A DNA stretch of 34,503 nt from Mucilaginibacter sp. (GCF_028288105.1 NZ_JAQBOI010000253.1:1-34503), one strand, 5' to 3'. Counted from the first letter of the stretch, positions 1-9,236 are shown. Made by a program: numbers and translations. The notes: generated by a model not told the origin, from the sequence alone.

Positions 1-816
1 AAAAACCTGCATTGTATATTTGTTGATAACGGCTTATTACGCAAGGATGAATACCAATCTGTATTGGATTCGTACCAGCACATGGGCCTTAATATAAAAG
101 GGATTGACGCCAAGCAACGTTTTTACGACGCATTGGCCGGCATAAGCGACCCCGAGAAAAAACGTAAAGCCATTGGTCGTGTATTCATAGAGGTATTTGA
201 CGATGCCGCTCACGAGGTACAGGGTGTAAGCTGGCTTGGCCAGGGTACTATCTACCCGGATGTTATCGAGTCTGTTTCGGTAAAAGGTCCGTCGGCAACT
301 ATAAAATCGCACCATAACGTTGGCGGTTTGCCCGATTTTATGAAACTGAAGGTAGTTGAACCCCTAAACACTTTATTTAAAGATGAAGTACGCAGGGTTG
401 GTAAGGCCTTAGGTATCGACCCGAATATATTAGGCCGTCACCCTTTCCCGGGTCCAGGTTTGGCGATCAGGATATTAGGCGATGTTACACCAGAAAAAGT
501 TGATATATTACAACAGGCAGATGCGATTTATATCAACAATTTGCGCTCTGGTGGTGTTTATGATAAAGTATGGCAGGCAGGCGCCATTTATTTACCGGTA
601 CAATCGGTAGGTGTTATGGGCGATGAGCGTACTTACGAGAACGTAATTTGCCTTCGCGCGGTAGAATCATTAGACGGAATGACAGCAGATTGGTGCCATT
701 TACCTTATGATCTGCTTGCAAAGATCTCTAACGAGATCATTAACAACGTTAAAGGAATTAACCGGGTAGTATATGACATCAGTTCGAAACCACCGGCCAC
801 AATTGAGTGGGAATAA
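1..816 (+). CDS. guaA: GMP synthase (glutamine-hydrolysing), C-terminal part, truncated by window start
   Basis: The reading frame is open from base 1 ([18 protein letters not shown]...), so the gene begins upstream; the ORF-track start at 64 is only the first in-frame start-like codon. What is visible is the second half of the ATP-pyrophosphatase domain and the whole GMP synthase dimerisation domain. [14 protein letters not shown] and the C-terminus [13 protein letters not shown] are hallmark GuaA sequences. GuaA converts XMP to GMP in the cytoplasm using glutamine and ATP, the last step of guanine nucleotide synthesis. The N-terminal glutamine amidotransferase domain and the P-loop lie outside the window. 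The last 44 bp overlap the next gene in another frame, so the two are probably co-transcribed. Identification is secure. Confidence 0.97.
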   Translation, partial: KNLHCIFVDNGLLRKDEYQSVLDSYQHMGLNIKGIDAKQRFYDALAGISDPEKKRKAIGRVFIEVFDDAAHEVQGVSWLGQGTIYPDVIESVSVKGPSATIKSHHNVGGLPDFMKLKVVEPLNTLFKDEVRRVGKALGIDPNILGRHPFPGPGLAIRILGDVTPEKVDILQQADAIYINNLRSGGVYDKVWQAGAIYLPVQSVGVMGDERTYENVICLRAVESLDGMTADWCHLPYDLLAKISNEIINNVKGINRVVYDISSKPPATIEWE

Positions 817-2023
817 GTGGTTTATACTTGTTTTAGCGCTGATAATAGGTGCATGTTCGCCTAAAGTACGAACTGCACCCTCATCTACCGTAAAAACAAC
901 AACTGAAAAGCCTGCAGAAAAAGAAGAAGAAAAACCTCCGGTAAAAGCAGCAGAGGTTAAACCATCTGTAATATCATTGATATTGCCTTTAGTGTTAGAT
1001 AATGCTGCAGCGGGAAAAACCTACAGTGCGGCCGATTTAAAAAAGGCCGACATGGGGGTTGAATATTACCAAGGCTTTAAATTAGCCCTTGATTCGTTAA
1101 CCGCTACAGGCGCTAACTACAAATTACAGGTATTTGATAGTAAGGATGATGTTGCGCAGGCCCATAGCCTGGGTATAAACCCGCAGGTAAAAAACAGTGA
1201 GCTGGTAGTGGGCCCTATTTTCCCCGAAGACATTAAGGCCTTTTCGGCTATGCTTACATCGCCGCGCAAACCTCTTATTTCACCTTTGTCACCTGCGGCC
1301 CCTGCAACATTCCGAAACCAGAATTTGGTTACCATGACCCCACCGCTGGAGTATCACGCCATAGGGGCGGCAACCTATATCGCTAAAAGTATAAAACCAA
1401 AAAAGGTATTCATTCTTACCTCGGGTTTTAGCGATGAGAAATTATATACCAGCCCATTTAAACACACTATTGATAGTTTAAGCAAGCGTAAGATATCGGT
1501 AATAACAATAACGGTAGTACGGGGCAACCTAACGCCGTTGGTAGCGCAATTATCCCCAAAAGATCAAAACATATTTCTGGTACCATCAACCAAACAGGCT
1601 TTTCTGATGGTTACGCTGCGTTCGCTGGATACCCTTTCCAAAAAATATCCGGTAACCCTGTTTGGCCACCCCAACTGGGAAAAATTCGCTTTTTTGAAAG
1701 CCGCCCTTTTGCAACGACTGAATACCCACATTACATCAACTGATAAGGTGGATTACAAAAGCGCCGAAACCAACGATTTTTTGCGCAGTTACCGCCATGC
1801 TTACCATACGGAGCCTACCGACTATGCTATAAAGGGATTTGACCAGGGCCTATACTTTGGAAAGATGTTAGCTGAAGGGGAAGATTTTACTAAGCCCGAT
1901 CTGGAAGATTTTACCGGCATACATAACAGCTTTCACTTTATAAAAAAACCGGGATTAGGCTGGATAAATACCCATGTAGATATCCTGAAATATCAAAATT
2001 TTGATCTAATAAAGGCACAATGA
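773..2023 (+). CDS. Lipoprotein with type-1 periplasmic-binding-protein fold (LpoA/Leu-Ile-Val-binding-like)
   Basis: A 416-aa protein with a lipoprotein signal ([13 protein letters not shown], lipobox IGAC), a Lys/Glu/Pro-rich linker of about 30 residues, then a type-1 periplasmic-binding-like domain (about residues 65-400). Segments such as [24 protein letters not shown] and [12 protein letters not shown] resemble the Peripla_BP_6/LpoA-like fold. In Bacteroidota related domains occur in LysM-containing cell-envelope proteins, but no LysM domain is visible here. It is probably anchored in the envelope; its ligand is unknown. The start is uncertain: ATG 773 overlaps guaA by 44 bp, while TTG 803 would give a tighter signal peptide and a 14-bp overlap. 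The stop overlaps the next ATG (ATGA), implying translational coupling. Family is fairly sure, function is not. Confidence 0.8.
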   Translation: MTSVRNHRPQLSGNKWFILVLALIIGACSPKVRTAPSSTVKTTTEKPAEKEEEKPPVKAAEVKPSVISLILPLVLDNAAAGKTYSAADLKKADMGVEYYQGFKLALDSLTATGANYKLQVFDSKDDVAQAHSLGINPQVKNSELVVGPIFPEDIKAFSAMLTSPRKPLISPLSPAAPATFRNQNLVTMTPPLEYHAIGAATYIAKSIKPKKVFILTSGFSDEKLYTSPFKHTIDSLSKRKISVITITVVRGNLTPLVAQLSPKDQNIFLVPSTKQAFLMVTLRSLDTLSKKYPVTLFGHPNWEKFAFLKAALLQRLNTHITSTDKVDYKSAETNDFLRSYRHAYHTEPTDYAIKGFDQGLYFGKMLAEGEDFTKPDLEDFTGIHNSFHFIKKPGLGWINTHVDILKYQNFDLIKAQ

Positions 2024-3201
2024 AAGCCATAAACCAAATAAAGACGTTTCAGCGCATATTGGGTGAGTTCCCTGCCGATACGCCTTTAAGCAAATTTTTA
2101 CCCGGCTTTTATCGTCAGAACAAACAAATGGGCTCAACCGACAGGCGCGTTGCCGGCAGGTTGATCTATAATTATTTTCGCCTGGGGCGTGCCTTGCCCA
2201 ATCTGCCATCCGAAGAACGTTTGATGGTTGCAGAGTTTCTATGTAACACACAAAGCAACTCCTTTCTGCAGCACTTTAAACCCGACTGGGCCGCCTGTGT
2301 AGGTTTTAGTATCGATGAAAAAATAAATCTTGTAAAAGCTACATATCCGGATTTTAAACTGGAAGATGTTTTTCCCTGGGTGCCGCAGCTTTCGGCTGGT
2401 ATTGATAAAGATGCTTTTCTGAAATCGTTTTTCATCCAGCCCGATCTTTTCATCCGTGTAACTAAAGGCTTTGAAACACAGGTTAAAGCCGAACTTACCA
2501 AAGCGTCTGTTACTTTTAAGGATGAAGGCAATGGCTGCCTCTCGTTACCAAACGGTACGCGCTTAGAAACCATATTTGCCAAACAGCATTGGTTTGAGGT
2601 GCAGGACCTGTCATCCCAGCAAACTGCCAATTACTTTAAGCCTGAAAAATGGGATAGCTGGTGGGACGCCTGCGCGGCATCGGGCGGTAAATCCTTATTG
2701 CTGCACAGCCTGGAGCCGGATATTAAACTGGTGGTATCTGATATCCGTGAATCTATCCTTTCCAATTTAGATGAGCGCTTCCAGCAGGCGGGCTTGCGCA
2801 AATATCAAAAAAAGGTAATGGATTTGACCGAGAACAACGAGCAGCTTTTATATAACTACGAGTTTGACGGAATTATATTGGATGCACCCTGCAGCGGCTC
2901 TGGCACATGGGGCCGAACGCCCGAAATGATCAGCCAGTTCGAGATCCATAAAACCGACTTTTTTAAACGCCTGCAACAAGCCATTGTTCGCAATGTGGCT
3001 AAACACCTTAAACCGGGTAAACCGCTCATTTACATTACCTGCTCGGCCTTTAAAGCCGAAAACGAAGACGCCGTAAACTTCATCACCAAAGAACTGGGTT
3101 TAAAACTGGAAGAAATGAAAGTGCTAACCGGTTATGAGAACAAAGCGGATACCATGTTTGTAGCGAGGATGATAGCACCGGGAGAAGAATCAAGAAATTA
3201 G
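2020..3201 (+). CDS. RsmB/NOL1-type rRNA (cytosine-5) methyltransferase
   Basis: A 393-aa SAM-dependent RNA m5C methyltransferase of the Fmu/RsmB/NOL1/NOP2 family. The N-terminal third is NusB/RsmB-like helical sequence. The catalytic domain shows VQDLSSQ, a motif I DACAASGGKS near residue 216, motif IV DAPCSGSGTWGR (C291) and motif VI YITCS (C341, the expected nucleophile). Motif I has Ser where the family usually has Pro (AAPGGK). It is close to the length of E. coli RsmB (about 430 aa). The target is probably a cytosine in 16S rRNA, but the exact position cannot be read from sequence. It starts with ATGA overlap on the preceding lipoprotein gene. Its last codons and TAG lie in a short direct repeat, so the C-terminal ESRN tail may be repeat-derived. 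Confidence 0.88.
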   Translation: MKAINQIKTFQRILGEFPADTPLSKFLPGFYRQNKQMGSTDRRVAGRLIYNYFRLGRALPNLPSEERLMVAEFLCNTQSNSFLQHFKPDWAACVGFSIDEKINLVKATYPDFKLEDVFPWVPQLSAGIDKDAFLKSFFIQPDLFIRVTKGFETQVKAELTKASVTFKDEGNGCLSLPNGTRLETIFAKQHWFEVQDLSSQQTANYFKPEKWDSWWDACAASGGKSLLLHSLEPDIKLVVSDIRESILSNLDERFQQAGLRKYQKKVMDLTENNEQLLYNYEFDGIILDAPCSGSGTWGRTPEMISQFEIHKTDFFKRLQQAIVRNVAKHLKPGKPLIYITCSAFKAENEDAVNFITKELGLKLEEMKVLTGYENKADTMFVARMIAPGEESRN

Positions 3202-3211
3202 AATCAAGAAA
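3186..3211. repeat. Tandem 12-mer AGAATCAAGAAA straddling the rsmB-like stop codon
   Basis: Two perfect copies of AGAATCAAGAAA separated by TT. The first copy encodes the last residues of the methyltransferase and the junction supplies its TAG. A related sequence in the opposite orientation is at 25082-25104 (AGAGTCAAGAAAGAAGAC on the minus strand), suggesting a dispersed low-complexity repeat family. Confidence 0.55.
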
Positions 3212-3227
3212 CAAGGCTATTCCCGCA

Positions 3228-3260
3228 ATTAACACGAAAGTTAAAAAGTGTTAATCTTTT
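3228..3260 (+). terminator. Possible weak terminator hairpin after the guaA-lipoprotein-methyltransferase operon
   Basis: ATTAACAC pairs with GTGTTAAT across a 12-nt loop, followed by CTTTT. The stem is AT-rich and the T run is short, so termination is uncertain, but the position, just past the operon and before a separately transcribed permease, fits. Confidence 0.35.
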
Positions 3261-3309
3261 CATTACTTGTGTATTAGCAGCTAATTTAGTTTCAACATAA
3301 CCCGTCACT

Positions 3310-5715
3310 ATGCTGCACAACTACTTTACCATTGCCTGGAGAAACATCTGGAAACATAAGCTTTTCTCGCTCATTAATATATTCGGCTTATCTGTTGGTA
3401 TTGCATTTACCTTGCTGATAGCCGCCTATGTATGGCACGAGGTTAACGTAAATGCCGACCTGAAAAACGCCGATAACCAGTACATTATCCAAAGTAAATG
3501 GAAAGACCCGAACATGGGCTATGTGTTAACCGCCCTTGCCCCTATGTCAAAGGCGCTGAAAGAGGAATACCCAAACCTGGTTGCCAATTATTATCACTGG
3601 GATGGTGTAAGCTCTAACGTATCAAAGGGTGATAAGCACTTCCGCGAAAGCTTGCAGGTTGGGGACAGCACATTCATTACTACCTACGGATTTAAGTTGT
3701 TACACGGCGACCCTAAAACGGCCTTAAATGACCCTTTTTCGGCCGTGATAACGCAGGAGATGGCAATTAAATACTTCGGCAAAACCGATGTTGTTGGACA
3801 GTCGGTAACCATCGAAAGTTTCACCGGCACCAAGCACGATTTTATGATAACAGGCGTGCTGGATAAACTCAAGAAGAACTCGGTTACCAATGTTATTGAT
3901 GCCAGCAATAGTACTTTCTTTTTACCGGTTGCCGCTGCGAAGTTCTTAGGGCGAAGTTTAGACGGATGGAATAATACAGCTATTGTTGGCCTGATAGAAC
4001 TAAAGAAAGGTGTTAAGCCCGAAGCTTTGATTGGCCCTATGAAAAGTCTCATCAAACGGAATGCCCCGCCGCAAATAGCGGCTAACCTTACGCCTTACCT
4101 GGTTTCTTTAAAGTCCTTTTATATAAATGATGCCGGCGGTACTATCAAAAGGATGCTTTACACACTGTCGTCAATAGCGTTATTTATTTTGTTGATGGCG
4201 GTTATCAATTTTGTGAACATCTGCATCAGCCGCTCATCGCAACGCATGAAAGAAATGGGCATCCGTAAGGTTTTGGGTGGATTGAGAAAACAACTGATAT
4301 GGCAGTTTTTGACCGAATCGGTTTTAATGGTACTAATTGCAACCTTAATAGCATTGGGTATATACGCGCTGGCAAGGCCATTCTTTGCAGATTTATTAGC
4401 CACCGATATCAGCGGTTTGTTATCTTTCCCCCTATATTTTTATTTGATCCCGGTAGCATTCGCGCTGGTAATAGGTCTGCTGGCAGGCTTATACCCTGCC
4501 TTGGTGTTGTCATCCCTAAAATCGATCGACTCGCTTAAAGGTAAGCTGGACAGGGTGAAAGATAATGTGCTGTTCCGCAAATCGCTTATCGCTTTTCAGT
4601 TTGGTACAGCGGCTGTGGTGCTGATCTGCGCCATCGTTATCTCCAAACAGATCAACCTGTTCTTTAGTAAAAACCTGGGCTATGATAAAGACTATGTAGT
4701 TTACGCCCAGCTGCCGCGCGACTGGAGTAAACCCGGCGTACAAAAAATGGAAGATAAACGGTATCGCCTGGCGCAATTACCGCAGGTAAGTTCCGTAGCT
4801 TTATCATGGGCAATTCCCGATGGTGCCGGTGGCGGCGGGATACAGGCTTACAAAATGTCCGACAACCCAAACCAGGCGTTTGCATCACAAGTATTAACAG
4901 TTGATAACCAATATGCGGTAACCTATGGCATCTCACTTAAGGCCGGTGAATTTTTCAAGTCGCAATACATGCCAAGTGATTCGGCCGAAGTTGTAATTAA
5001 CGAAAAGCACTTAAAAGCATTAGGCTTTAAAACCGCGCACGACGCCATTGGCCAACAGTTCCAGGCACAGGGTATGCCCCCATTAACCATACGAGGCGTA
5101 GTAGCCGATTTTCAATTTGGCTCGATGCAAACCCCCATAACGCCTGTAACTTTTGTTAACGTAAACTGGTCGCCTTTTTATCGCTACTTCTCCATTAAAC
5201 TAAAGCCGGGCAATATAGAAAGCAGTCTGGCAGCCCTGCAAAAGAAATGGGCCGAGGTTTTACCCGGCGCTCCTTTCGAATATGGTTTTATGGATGAGGC
5301 CCTTGCCAAGCTATACAAAACCGAACTGCAGTTGAAAAAAGCATCATACCTGGCAACGGGGCTGGCTATAATTATTGTGCTGTTGGGTGTACTGGGGCTG
5401 ATATCCCTCAGCATCCAGAAGCGCACCAAAGAGATAGGCATCCGCAAGGTGCTGGGTTCATCGGTTAGGGATGTAATGATCCTGTTCCTGAAAGATTTTT
5501 TGGGTACGGTTGTTATTGCCGGGATCATTGCCTGCCCGCTGGCTTACTGGATGATGAGTAAATGGCTCAACGGATATGCCTATAAGATAAGTTTAACGGC
5601 AGTACCCTTCGCGGTAGCTGTAGTGGCGCTGCTTATGATAACAGCAGTGTTAATAAGCCTGCAAACTATAAAGGCAGCGCTGGCAAACCCGGTGAAGAGC
5701 TTGAGGAGCGAGTGA
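3310..5715 (+). CDS. FtsX/MacB-type ABC transporter permease (two FtsX units)
   Basis: An 801-aa inner-membrane protein with the layout of Bacteroidota FtsX-like permeases. It has an N-terminal TM helix (KLFSLINIFGLSVGIAFTLL), a periplasmic MacB core domain, a first FtsX block (about 280-400), another TM after LFRKSLIAFQFGTAAVVLI, a second periplasmic domain and a second FtsX block (about 680-795). Both FtsX blocks carry the coupling-helix signature K-E-(M/I)-GIRKVLG (MKEMGIRKVLGG and TKEIGIRKVLGS). Such permeases work with a LolD/MacB-type ATPase in lipoprotein handling, peptide export or stress mechanotransmission. No ATPase is adjacent. It is monocistronic between a weak terminator and a large hairpin element. 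Family is secure, substrate unknown. Confidence 0.93.
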   Translation: MLHNYFTIAWRNIWKHKLFSLINIFGLSVGIAFTLLIAAYVWHEVNVNADLKNADNQYIIQSKWKDPNMGYVLTALAPMSKALKEEYPNLVANYYHWDGVSSNVSKGDKHFRESLQVGDSTFITTYGFKLLHGDPKTALNDPFSAVITQEMAIKYFGKTDVVGQSVTIESFTGTKHDFMITGVLDKLKKNSVTNVIDASNSTFFLPVAAAKFLGRSLDGWNNTAIVGLIELKKGVKPEALIGPMKSLIKRNAPPQIAANLTPYLVSLKSFYINDAGGTIKRMLYTLSSIALFILLMAVINFVNICISRSSQRMKEMGIRKVLGGLRKQLIWQFLTESVLMVLIATLIALGIYALARPFFADLLATDISGLLSFPLYFYLIPVAFALVIGLLAGLYPALVLSSLKSIDSLKGKLDRVKDNVLFRKSLIAFQFGTAAVVLICAIVISKQINLFFSKNLGYDKDYVVYAQLPRDWSKPGVQKMEDKRYRLAQLPQVSSVALSWAIPDGAGGGGIQAYKMSDNPNQAFASQVLTVDNQYAVTYGISLKAGEFFKSQYMPSDSAEVVINEKHLKALGFKTAHDAIGQQFQAQGMPPLTIRGVVADFQFGSMQTPITPVTFVNVNWSPFYRYFSIKLKPGNIESSLAALQKKWAEVLPGAPFEYGFMDEALAKLYKTELQLKKASYLATGLAIIIVLLGVLGLISLSIQKRTKEIGIRKVLGSSVRDVMILFLKDFLGTVVIAGIIACPLAYWMMSKWLNGYAYKISLTAVPFAVAVVALLMITAVLISLQTIKAALANPVKSLRSE

Positions 5716-5858
5716 GGAAAAGCCCCCCAGCCCCCTGAAGGGGGAGCCTTTGAAGTGCTTAAAAGCATTCCCTTTTTATTAAGTAACCACAATGGATAGC
5801 ATTGAGAATGCTACTCGTTAAATTCAATTCCCCCTTCAGGGGGTTAGGGGGCTTCTCC
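5716..5858. repeat. Composite 143-bp inverted-repeat element (CCCCCTGAAGGGGG family)
   Basis: Left arm 5716-5746 (core AGCCCCCTGAAGGGGGAG) is the near-perfect inverse of right arm 5828-5858 (core TTCCCCCTTCAGGGGG). Each arm contains its own palindrome CCCCCTGAAGGGGG. Inside, AGCATTC (5764-5770) pairs with GAATGCT (5806-5812), so the whole can fold as nested hairpins. It fills the gap between the convergent permease and marC genes exactly; the right arm ends on the marC stop codon. There is no ORF. It is REP/MITE-like and may act as a bidirectional terminator. The element inside leuS has the same architecture. Confidence 0.85.
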
Positions 5859-6427
5859 TACAACCCCGAATTACTTCTGAAAAGCTTTATCGCGATAGCT
5901 AACAAAATAACCCCGAATGCTTTGCGCAGGATATGCAGGCCTGTTTTACCGAACAGTCTTTCCAGCCATTTTACATTTTTAAGTACCAGGTAAACAAATA
6001 TGGTGTTCACTATGATACCCACGATGATGTTTTGGGTTTGATATTGAGATTTTAGGGACAATAAAGTTGTCATGGTACCGGCACCGGCTATCAGCGGGAA
6101 CGCCAGCGGGACTATAGATACAGATTCGGGCATTTCCTCTTTAAAAAAGTTTACACCTAACACCATCTCCAACGCTATAATAAATATCACAATAGAACCC
6201 GCTATAGCGAAAGATGATATATCCAGCCCTATTACGGCCAGCAATTCATCGCCCACAAACAGGAAAGCTATCATCAATATCAATACGGCTATACTTGCTT
6301 TTTCAGATTCGATATGGCCCGCTTTTTGGCGTAATTGAATAATTACAGGTATGGCGCCCAGTATATCAATGATCGCGAACAGGATCATGGTTACTGAAAG
6401 GATCTCTTTAAAGATTAATGGATGCAT
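5858..6427 (-). CDS. MarC family (UPF0056) inner-membrane protein
   Basis: A 189-aa hydrophobic protein with about six TM segments. ILGAIPVIIQLRQ near the N-terminus, the mid-protein PLAFPLIAGAGTMTTLLSL and the C-terminal FGKTGLHILRKAFGVILLAIAIK match the MarC/YchE/YhgN family. The molecular function is not established; E. coli MarC was once linked to antibiotic resistance and that link was later withdrawn. It lies 4 bp downstream of the MFS gene on the same strand, so the two form an operon. Its stop codon touches a large palindromic repeat, which probably ends transcription from both sides. Confidence 0.92.
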   Translation of the reverse strand: MHPLIFKEILSVTMILFAIIDILGAIPVIIQLRQKAGHIESEKASIAVLILMIAFLFVGDELLAVIGLDISSFAIAGSIVIFIIALEMVLGVNFFKEEMPESVSIVPLAFPLIAGAGTMTTLLSLKSQYQTQNIIVGIIVNTIFVYLVLKNVKWLERLFGKTGLHILRKAFGVILLAIAIKLFRSNSGL

Positions 6428-6431
6428 AGGT

Positions 6432-7604
6432 TTAGGGTGTGTTTTCTTTTGAAATTAAACGAATACTAAACAAAAGTGCAATTAAAATATATAAAGATGA
6501 TAAAAAGAATATACTATGTATGGATATAGCAGTAATAAGCCCTGCTGTTACAGGCCCTAAGGTTTGCCCTATTGATGCGTACGCCTGGTTTACACCCATT
6601 ACCTCGCCCCGTTCGTTGCCATCGTTATGGTCGGCTATAATGGCGTTTAACATAGGGTTACGCAAACCGTTAAACAAGCCGTAAATACCTACAGATATAG
6701 CAAACAAGACCAGGCCTGTTGCAAAGCCGGCTAATAGCATCATCCCTAAACAAAACAAGGTTGATATTAACAGTATTACTGCCTGTGATGATATTATTTT
6801 TTTAACAACTGGAACCAGCATTTGCATCAAAATCCCGCTAATACCAAAGCCGCCATAAAAAAGGCCTATCTGGGTGGGGTTCAATTTTAACTCATCTACA
6901 CTAAAGGTTTGGAAGCCTATCAGCATAGTAAACTGTGCCATGGTCAATAAAAACCCCGTGAACACCGCTGTACCAATAACAGGTTTCTTTAACACAGTTA
7001 CGAGCGATGTAAAGCTGAAGTGGTTTTTCTTTATTGGCGATCTGCCGGTTTTATTCTGGTTGGTTTCTTTCAGGAAAAACAAGGTTAACAGCACGCCCAA
7101 AATAGCTATCCCTGCTGCGAAAAAAAATGGAACCTGCATCCCGAATTTACTGAGCAAGCCCCCTATGGCAGGGCCTATTACAAAACCAAACCCAAATGCC
7201 GAACCTAATATCCCAAAGTTTTTTGCCCGCTCTTTTGGTGAGGATATATCTGATACCATAGCCTGGGCTACAGATATATTGCCGCCGGTTAAACCATCTA
7301 ATATCCGCGCGGCAAAAAGCACAAAAATACTGTTGGCTAAGCCAAATATAATAAAGGATGCACAAGTACCTATCAGGCTGATAACCAGCAATGGTTTACG
7401 GCCAAATTTATCAGACAGCGACCCTAAAACCGGCGTGGCAAAAAATTGCGCTATAGAGTACGCTGCGGTAAGTAAACCAATAGTATGCTCGGTAACTCCA
7501 AATTTTTTACCGTACGGATACAGCAAGGGTATAATTATGCCAAAACCCATAGAGTTGATGATGGCAATAAATACAAGTACCCATAGTATCCGGCTCATTT
7601 TCAT
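6432..7604 (-). CDS. MFS drug:proton antiporter (DHA1/TetA-like)
   Basis: A 390-aa major facilitator with about 12 TM helices. The first half has motif A (GSLSDKFGRKPLL) in the loop between TM2 and TM3, an R-containing motif B region (FAARILDGLTGGNISVAQA) and motif C (GSAFGFGFVIGPAIGG), the antiporter signature. It is therefore a likely proton-driven exporter of a small hydrophobic compound in the inner membrane. It resembles TetA(class)/Bmr-like efflux proteins, but tetracycline resistance should not be assumed. The start ATG gives MKMSRILWVLVF; the second Met (third residue) is an equally possible start. It is followed 4 bp later by marC and preceded by a strong terminator, so MFS-marC has its own promoter. 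Confidence 0.9.
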   Translation of the reverse strand: MKMSRILWVLVFIAIINSMGFGIIIPLLYPYGKKFGVTEHTIGLLTAAYSIAQFFATPVLGSLSDKFGRKPLLVISLIGTCASFIIFGLANSIFVLFAARILDGLTGGNISVAQAMVSDISSPKERAKNFGILGSAFGFGFVIGPAIGGLLSKFGMQVPFFFAAGIAILGVLLTLFFLKETNQNKTGRSPIKKNHFSFTSLVTVLKKPVIGTAVFTGFLLTMAQFTMLIGFQTFSVDELKLNPTQIGLFYGGFGISGILMQMLVPVVKKIISSQAVILLISTLFCLGMMLLAGFATGLVLFAISVGIYGLFNGLRNPMLNAIIADHNDGNERGEVMGVNQAYASIGQTLGPVTAGLITAISIHSIFFLSSLYILIALLFSIRLISKENTP

Positions 7605-7620
7605 TCCTTACAAAAGGGTT

Positions 7621-7664
7621 TAAAACAAAAAAGGTTCTGTTTGCACAGAACCTTTTTTGTTTTA
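7621..7664 (-). terminator. Strong hairpin terminator after the amino-acid permease
   Basis: TAAAACAAAAAAGGTTCTGT and its perfect inverse flank a TTGC loop (20-bp stem). On the minus strand the GC part is followed by a T run, so it ends the permease transcript before the MFS-marC operon. It is nearly symmetrical and could also work on the plus strand. Confidence 0.85.
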
Positions 7665-7679
7665 TCATATCAATGTTAC

Positions 7680-9236
7680 CTATTCAACATATTTAGGGTT
7701 AATTGGATCATTTGCAGGTTCAACAACGCCTTTACGAACATGTGAACGTTTTATGCTATAACCAAAGTAGATAATAAAGCCAATAAGCAACCAGCCTATT
7801 AACCTTGCCCAGTTTTCCCAACCTTCGCTGGCTATCATACATAAACAAATAATAGCGCCCAACGGACAAACTACCATATACCATGGCGTTTTAAACGGAC
7901 GAACAAGATCAGGATCTGTTCTGCGTAGAATGAAGATACCTAAACATACCAGTACGAACGCGAACAGCGTACCGATGCTCACCATGTCGCCTACATATTT
8001 ATCAGGAATAAAGCCTGCAAACAGGGAAACAAAAACAAAGAATAACCATTGTGATTTGTAAGGTGTGCGGTGTTTTGGGTGTAATTTTGAAAACACTTTA
8101 GGGATCAAACCATCAGTACTCATGGTGTAAAATACACGGGTTTGGCCCATTAGCATTACCAGGATAACCGAAGAGAAACCTGCAAGGATAGATACCGTTA
8201 CAAATGAAGCCAACCAGCCGTAACCAGGCATTGCTGCCTTGATAGCATAACTTACAGATGCTTCCTTACCTTGTATCAGGAATTCTTTGTAGGATACTAA
8301 ACCTGTTAATACGTGTGAAAATAAGATATAAAGCGCGGTACAAATAACCAGCGATATCAAAATACCTTTTGGCATATCCCTTTGCGGGTTCTTAGCTTCC
8401 TGCGCAGCGGTTGATACCGCGTCAAAACCAATAAATGCAAAGAACACAACACTTGCCCCGCGTAACACGCCAAGCCAACCATGGTTAAATGTATCGGCAT
8501 AATTAACCGTACCCGCACTAACCTTTACAACACCGGCATCAGCAGGGATCATGTAAGGTGTGTGTAAAGCGGGGTTAATAAAGTGCCAGCCAAAGCCAAT
8601 TATCATTAACACAATAGCAACTTTAATTACCACAATGATATTATTCACCGCTGCAGATTCTGCAGTACCGCGGATAAGCAATAGCGTTAGCATTAATAAA
8701 ATAAATATTGCCGGCAGGTTTACAAAACCATGCTGGCCCAGTTCGGCGGCGTACATACCAGTTGTAGTGTTTGATACTTCAAGAGGCGAGTGCGACCACA
8801 TGAACGGTATATGCACGTTAAAGAATGTATGTAGAAATTCGTTAAAATACTGCGACCATCCGATAGATACAGTTGCAGCACCCAAAGCGTATTCCAATAC
8901 TAAATCCCAACCAATTATCCAGGCAATAAACTCGCCCATCGTTGCATAAGAATAAGTATAAGCCGAACCTGCGATAGGTATCATACTGGCAAATTCTGCA
9001 TAGCATAAACCTGCAAGCGCGCAACCTGCGGCTGCAATAAGGAATGAAATAGTTACAGCAGGGCCCGCATGCTCACCCGCTGCGGCTGCGGTACGCACAA
9101 AAATACCCGCTCCAATAATTGCACCAATACCCAGCGCAATAAGCGACCCAACGCCTAATGTTCGTTTTAATGTCTTTTCCGTTTCCGCCGATGCAGCCAT
9201 TAATTGCGCTATCGGTTTCTTGATAAATAACTTCAT
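7680..9236 (-). CDS. APC-superfamily amino-acid permease (cationic amino-acid transporter type)
   Basis: A 518-aa inner-membrane transporter with 12 or more TM helices. Its N-terminal signature is LGVGSLIALGIGAIIGAGIFV, where the GAIIGAGIFV unwound TM1 binds the substrate amine and carboxylate. It continues with YAEFASMIPIAGSAYTYSYA and GFDAVSTAAQEAKNPQRDMP, both typical of the CAT/YfnA branch of the APC family. It probably imports amino acids by proton symport; the substrate (basic, alanine-like or broad) cannot be told. It is transcribed alone, with 227 bp of AT-rich upstream sequence and a strong terminator downstream. Family very sure. Confidence 0.94.
   Translation of the reverse strand: MKLFIKKPIAQLMAASAETEKTLKRTLGVGSLIALGIGAIIGAGIFVRTAAAAGEHAGPAVTISFLIAAAGCALAGLCYAEFASMIPIAGSAYTYSYATMGEFIAWIIGWDLVLEYALGAATVSIGWSQYFNEFLHTFFNVHIPFMWSHSPLEVSNTTTGMYAAELGQHGFVNLPAIFILLMLTLLLIRGTAESAAVNNIIVVIKVAIVLMIIGFGWHFINPALHTPYMIPADAGVVKVSAGTVNYADTFNHGWLGVLRGASVVFFAFIGFDAVSTAAQEAKNPQRDMPKGILISLVICTALYILFSHVLTGLVSYKEFLIQGKEASVSYAIKAAMPGYGWLASFVTVSILAGFSSVILVMLMGQTRVFYTMSTDGLIPKVFSKLHPKHRTPYKSQWLFFVFVSLFAGFIPDKYVGDMVSIGTLFAFVLVCLGIFILRRTDPDLVRPFKTPWYMVVCPLGAIICLCMIASEGWENWARLIGWLLIGFIIYFGYSIKRSHVRKGVVEPANDPINPKYVE

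Noticed and set aside
2172-2630. 152-aa minus-strand ORF in the RNA methyltransferase gene
   Set aside because: It is a shadow of a well-supported gene, with no coherent domain and Cys/Ser/Arg-rich composition typical of antisense frames.
6439-7623. Plus-strand ORFs of 81 and 249 aa in the MFS region
   Set aside because: They run antisense to the MFS gene, which has clear family motifs; their translations are Lys/Pro/Asn-rich with no recognisable domain.
8560-8949. 129-aa plus-strand ORF within the amino-acid permease
   Set aside because: Antisense shadow of TM-helix codons, with no signal or domain.
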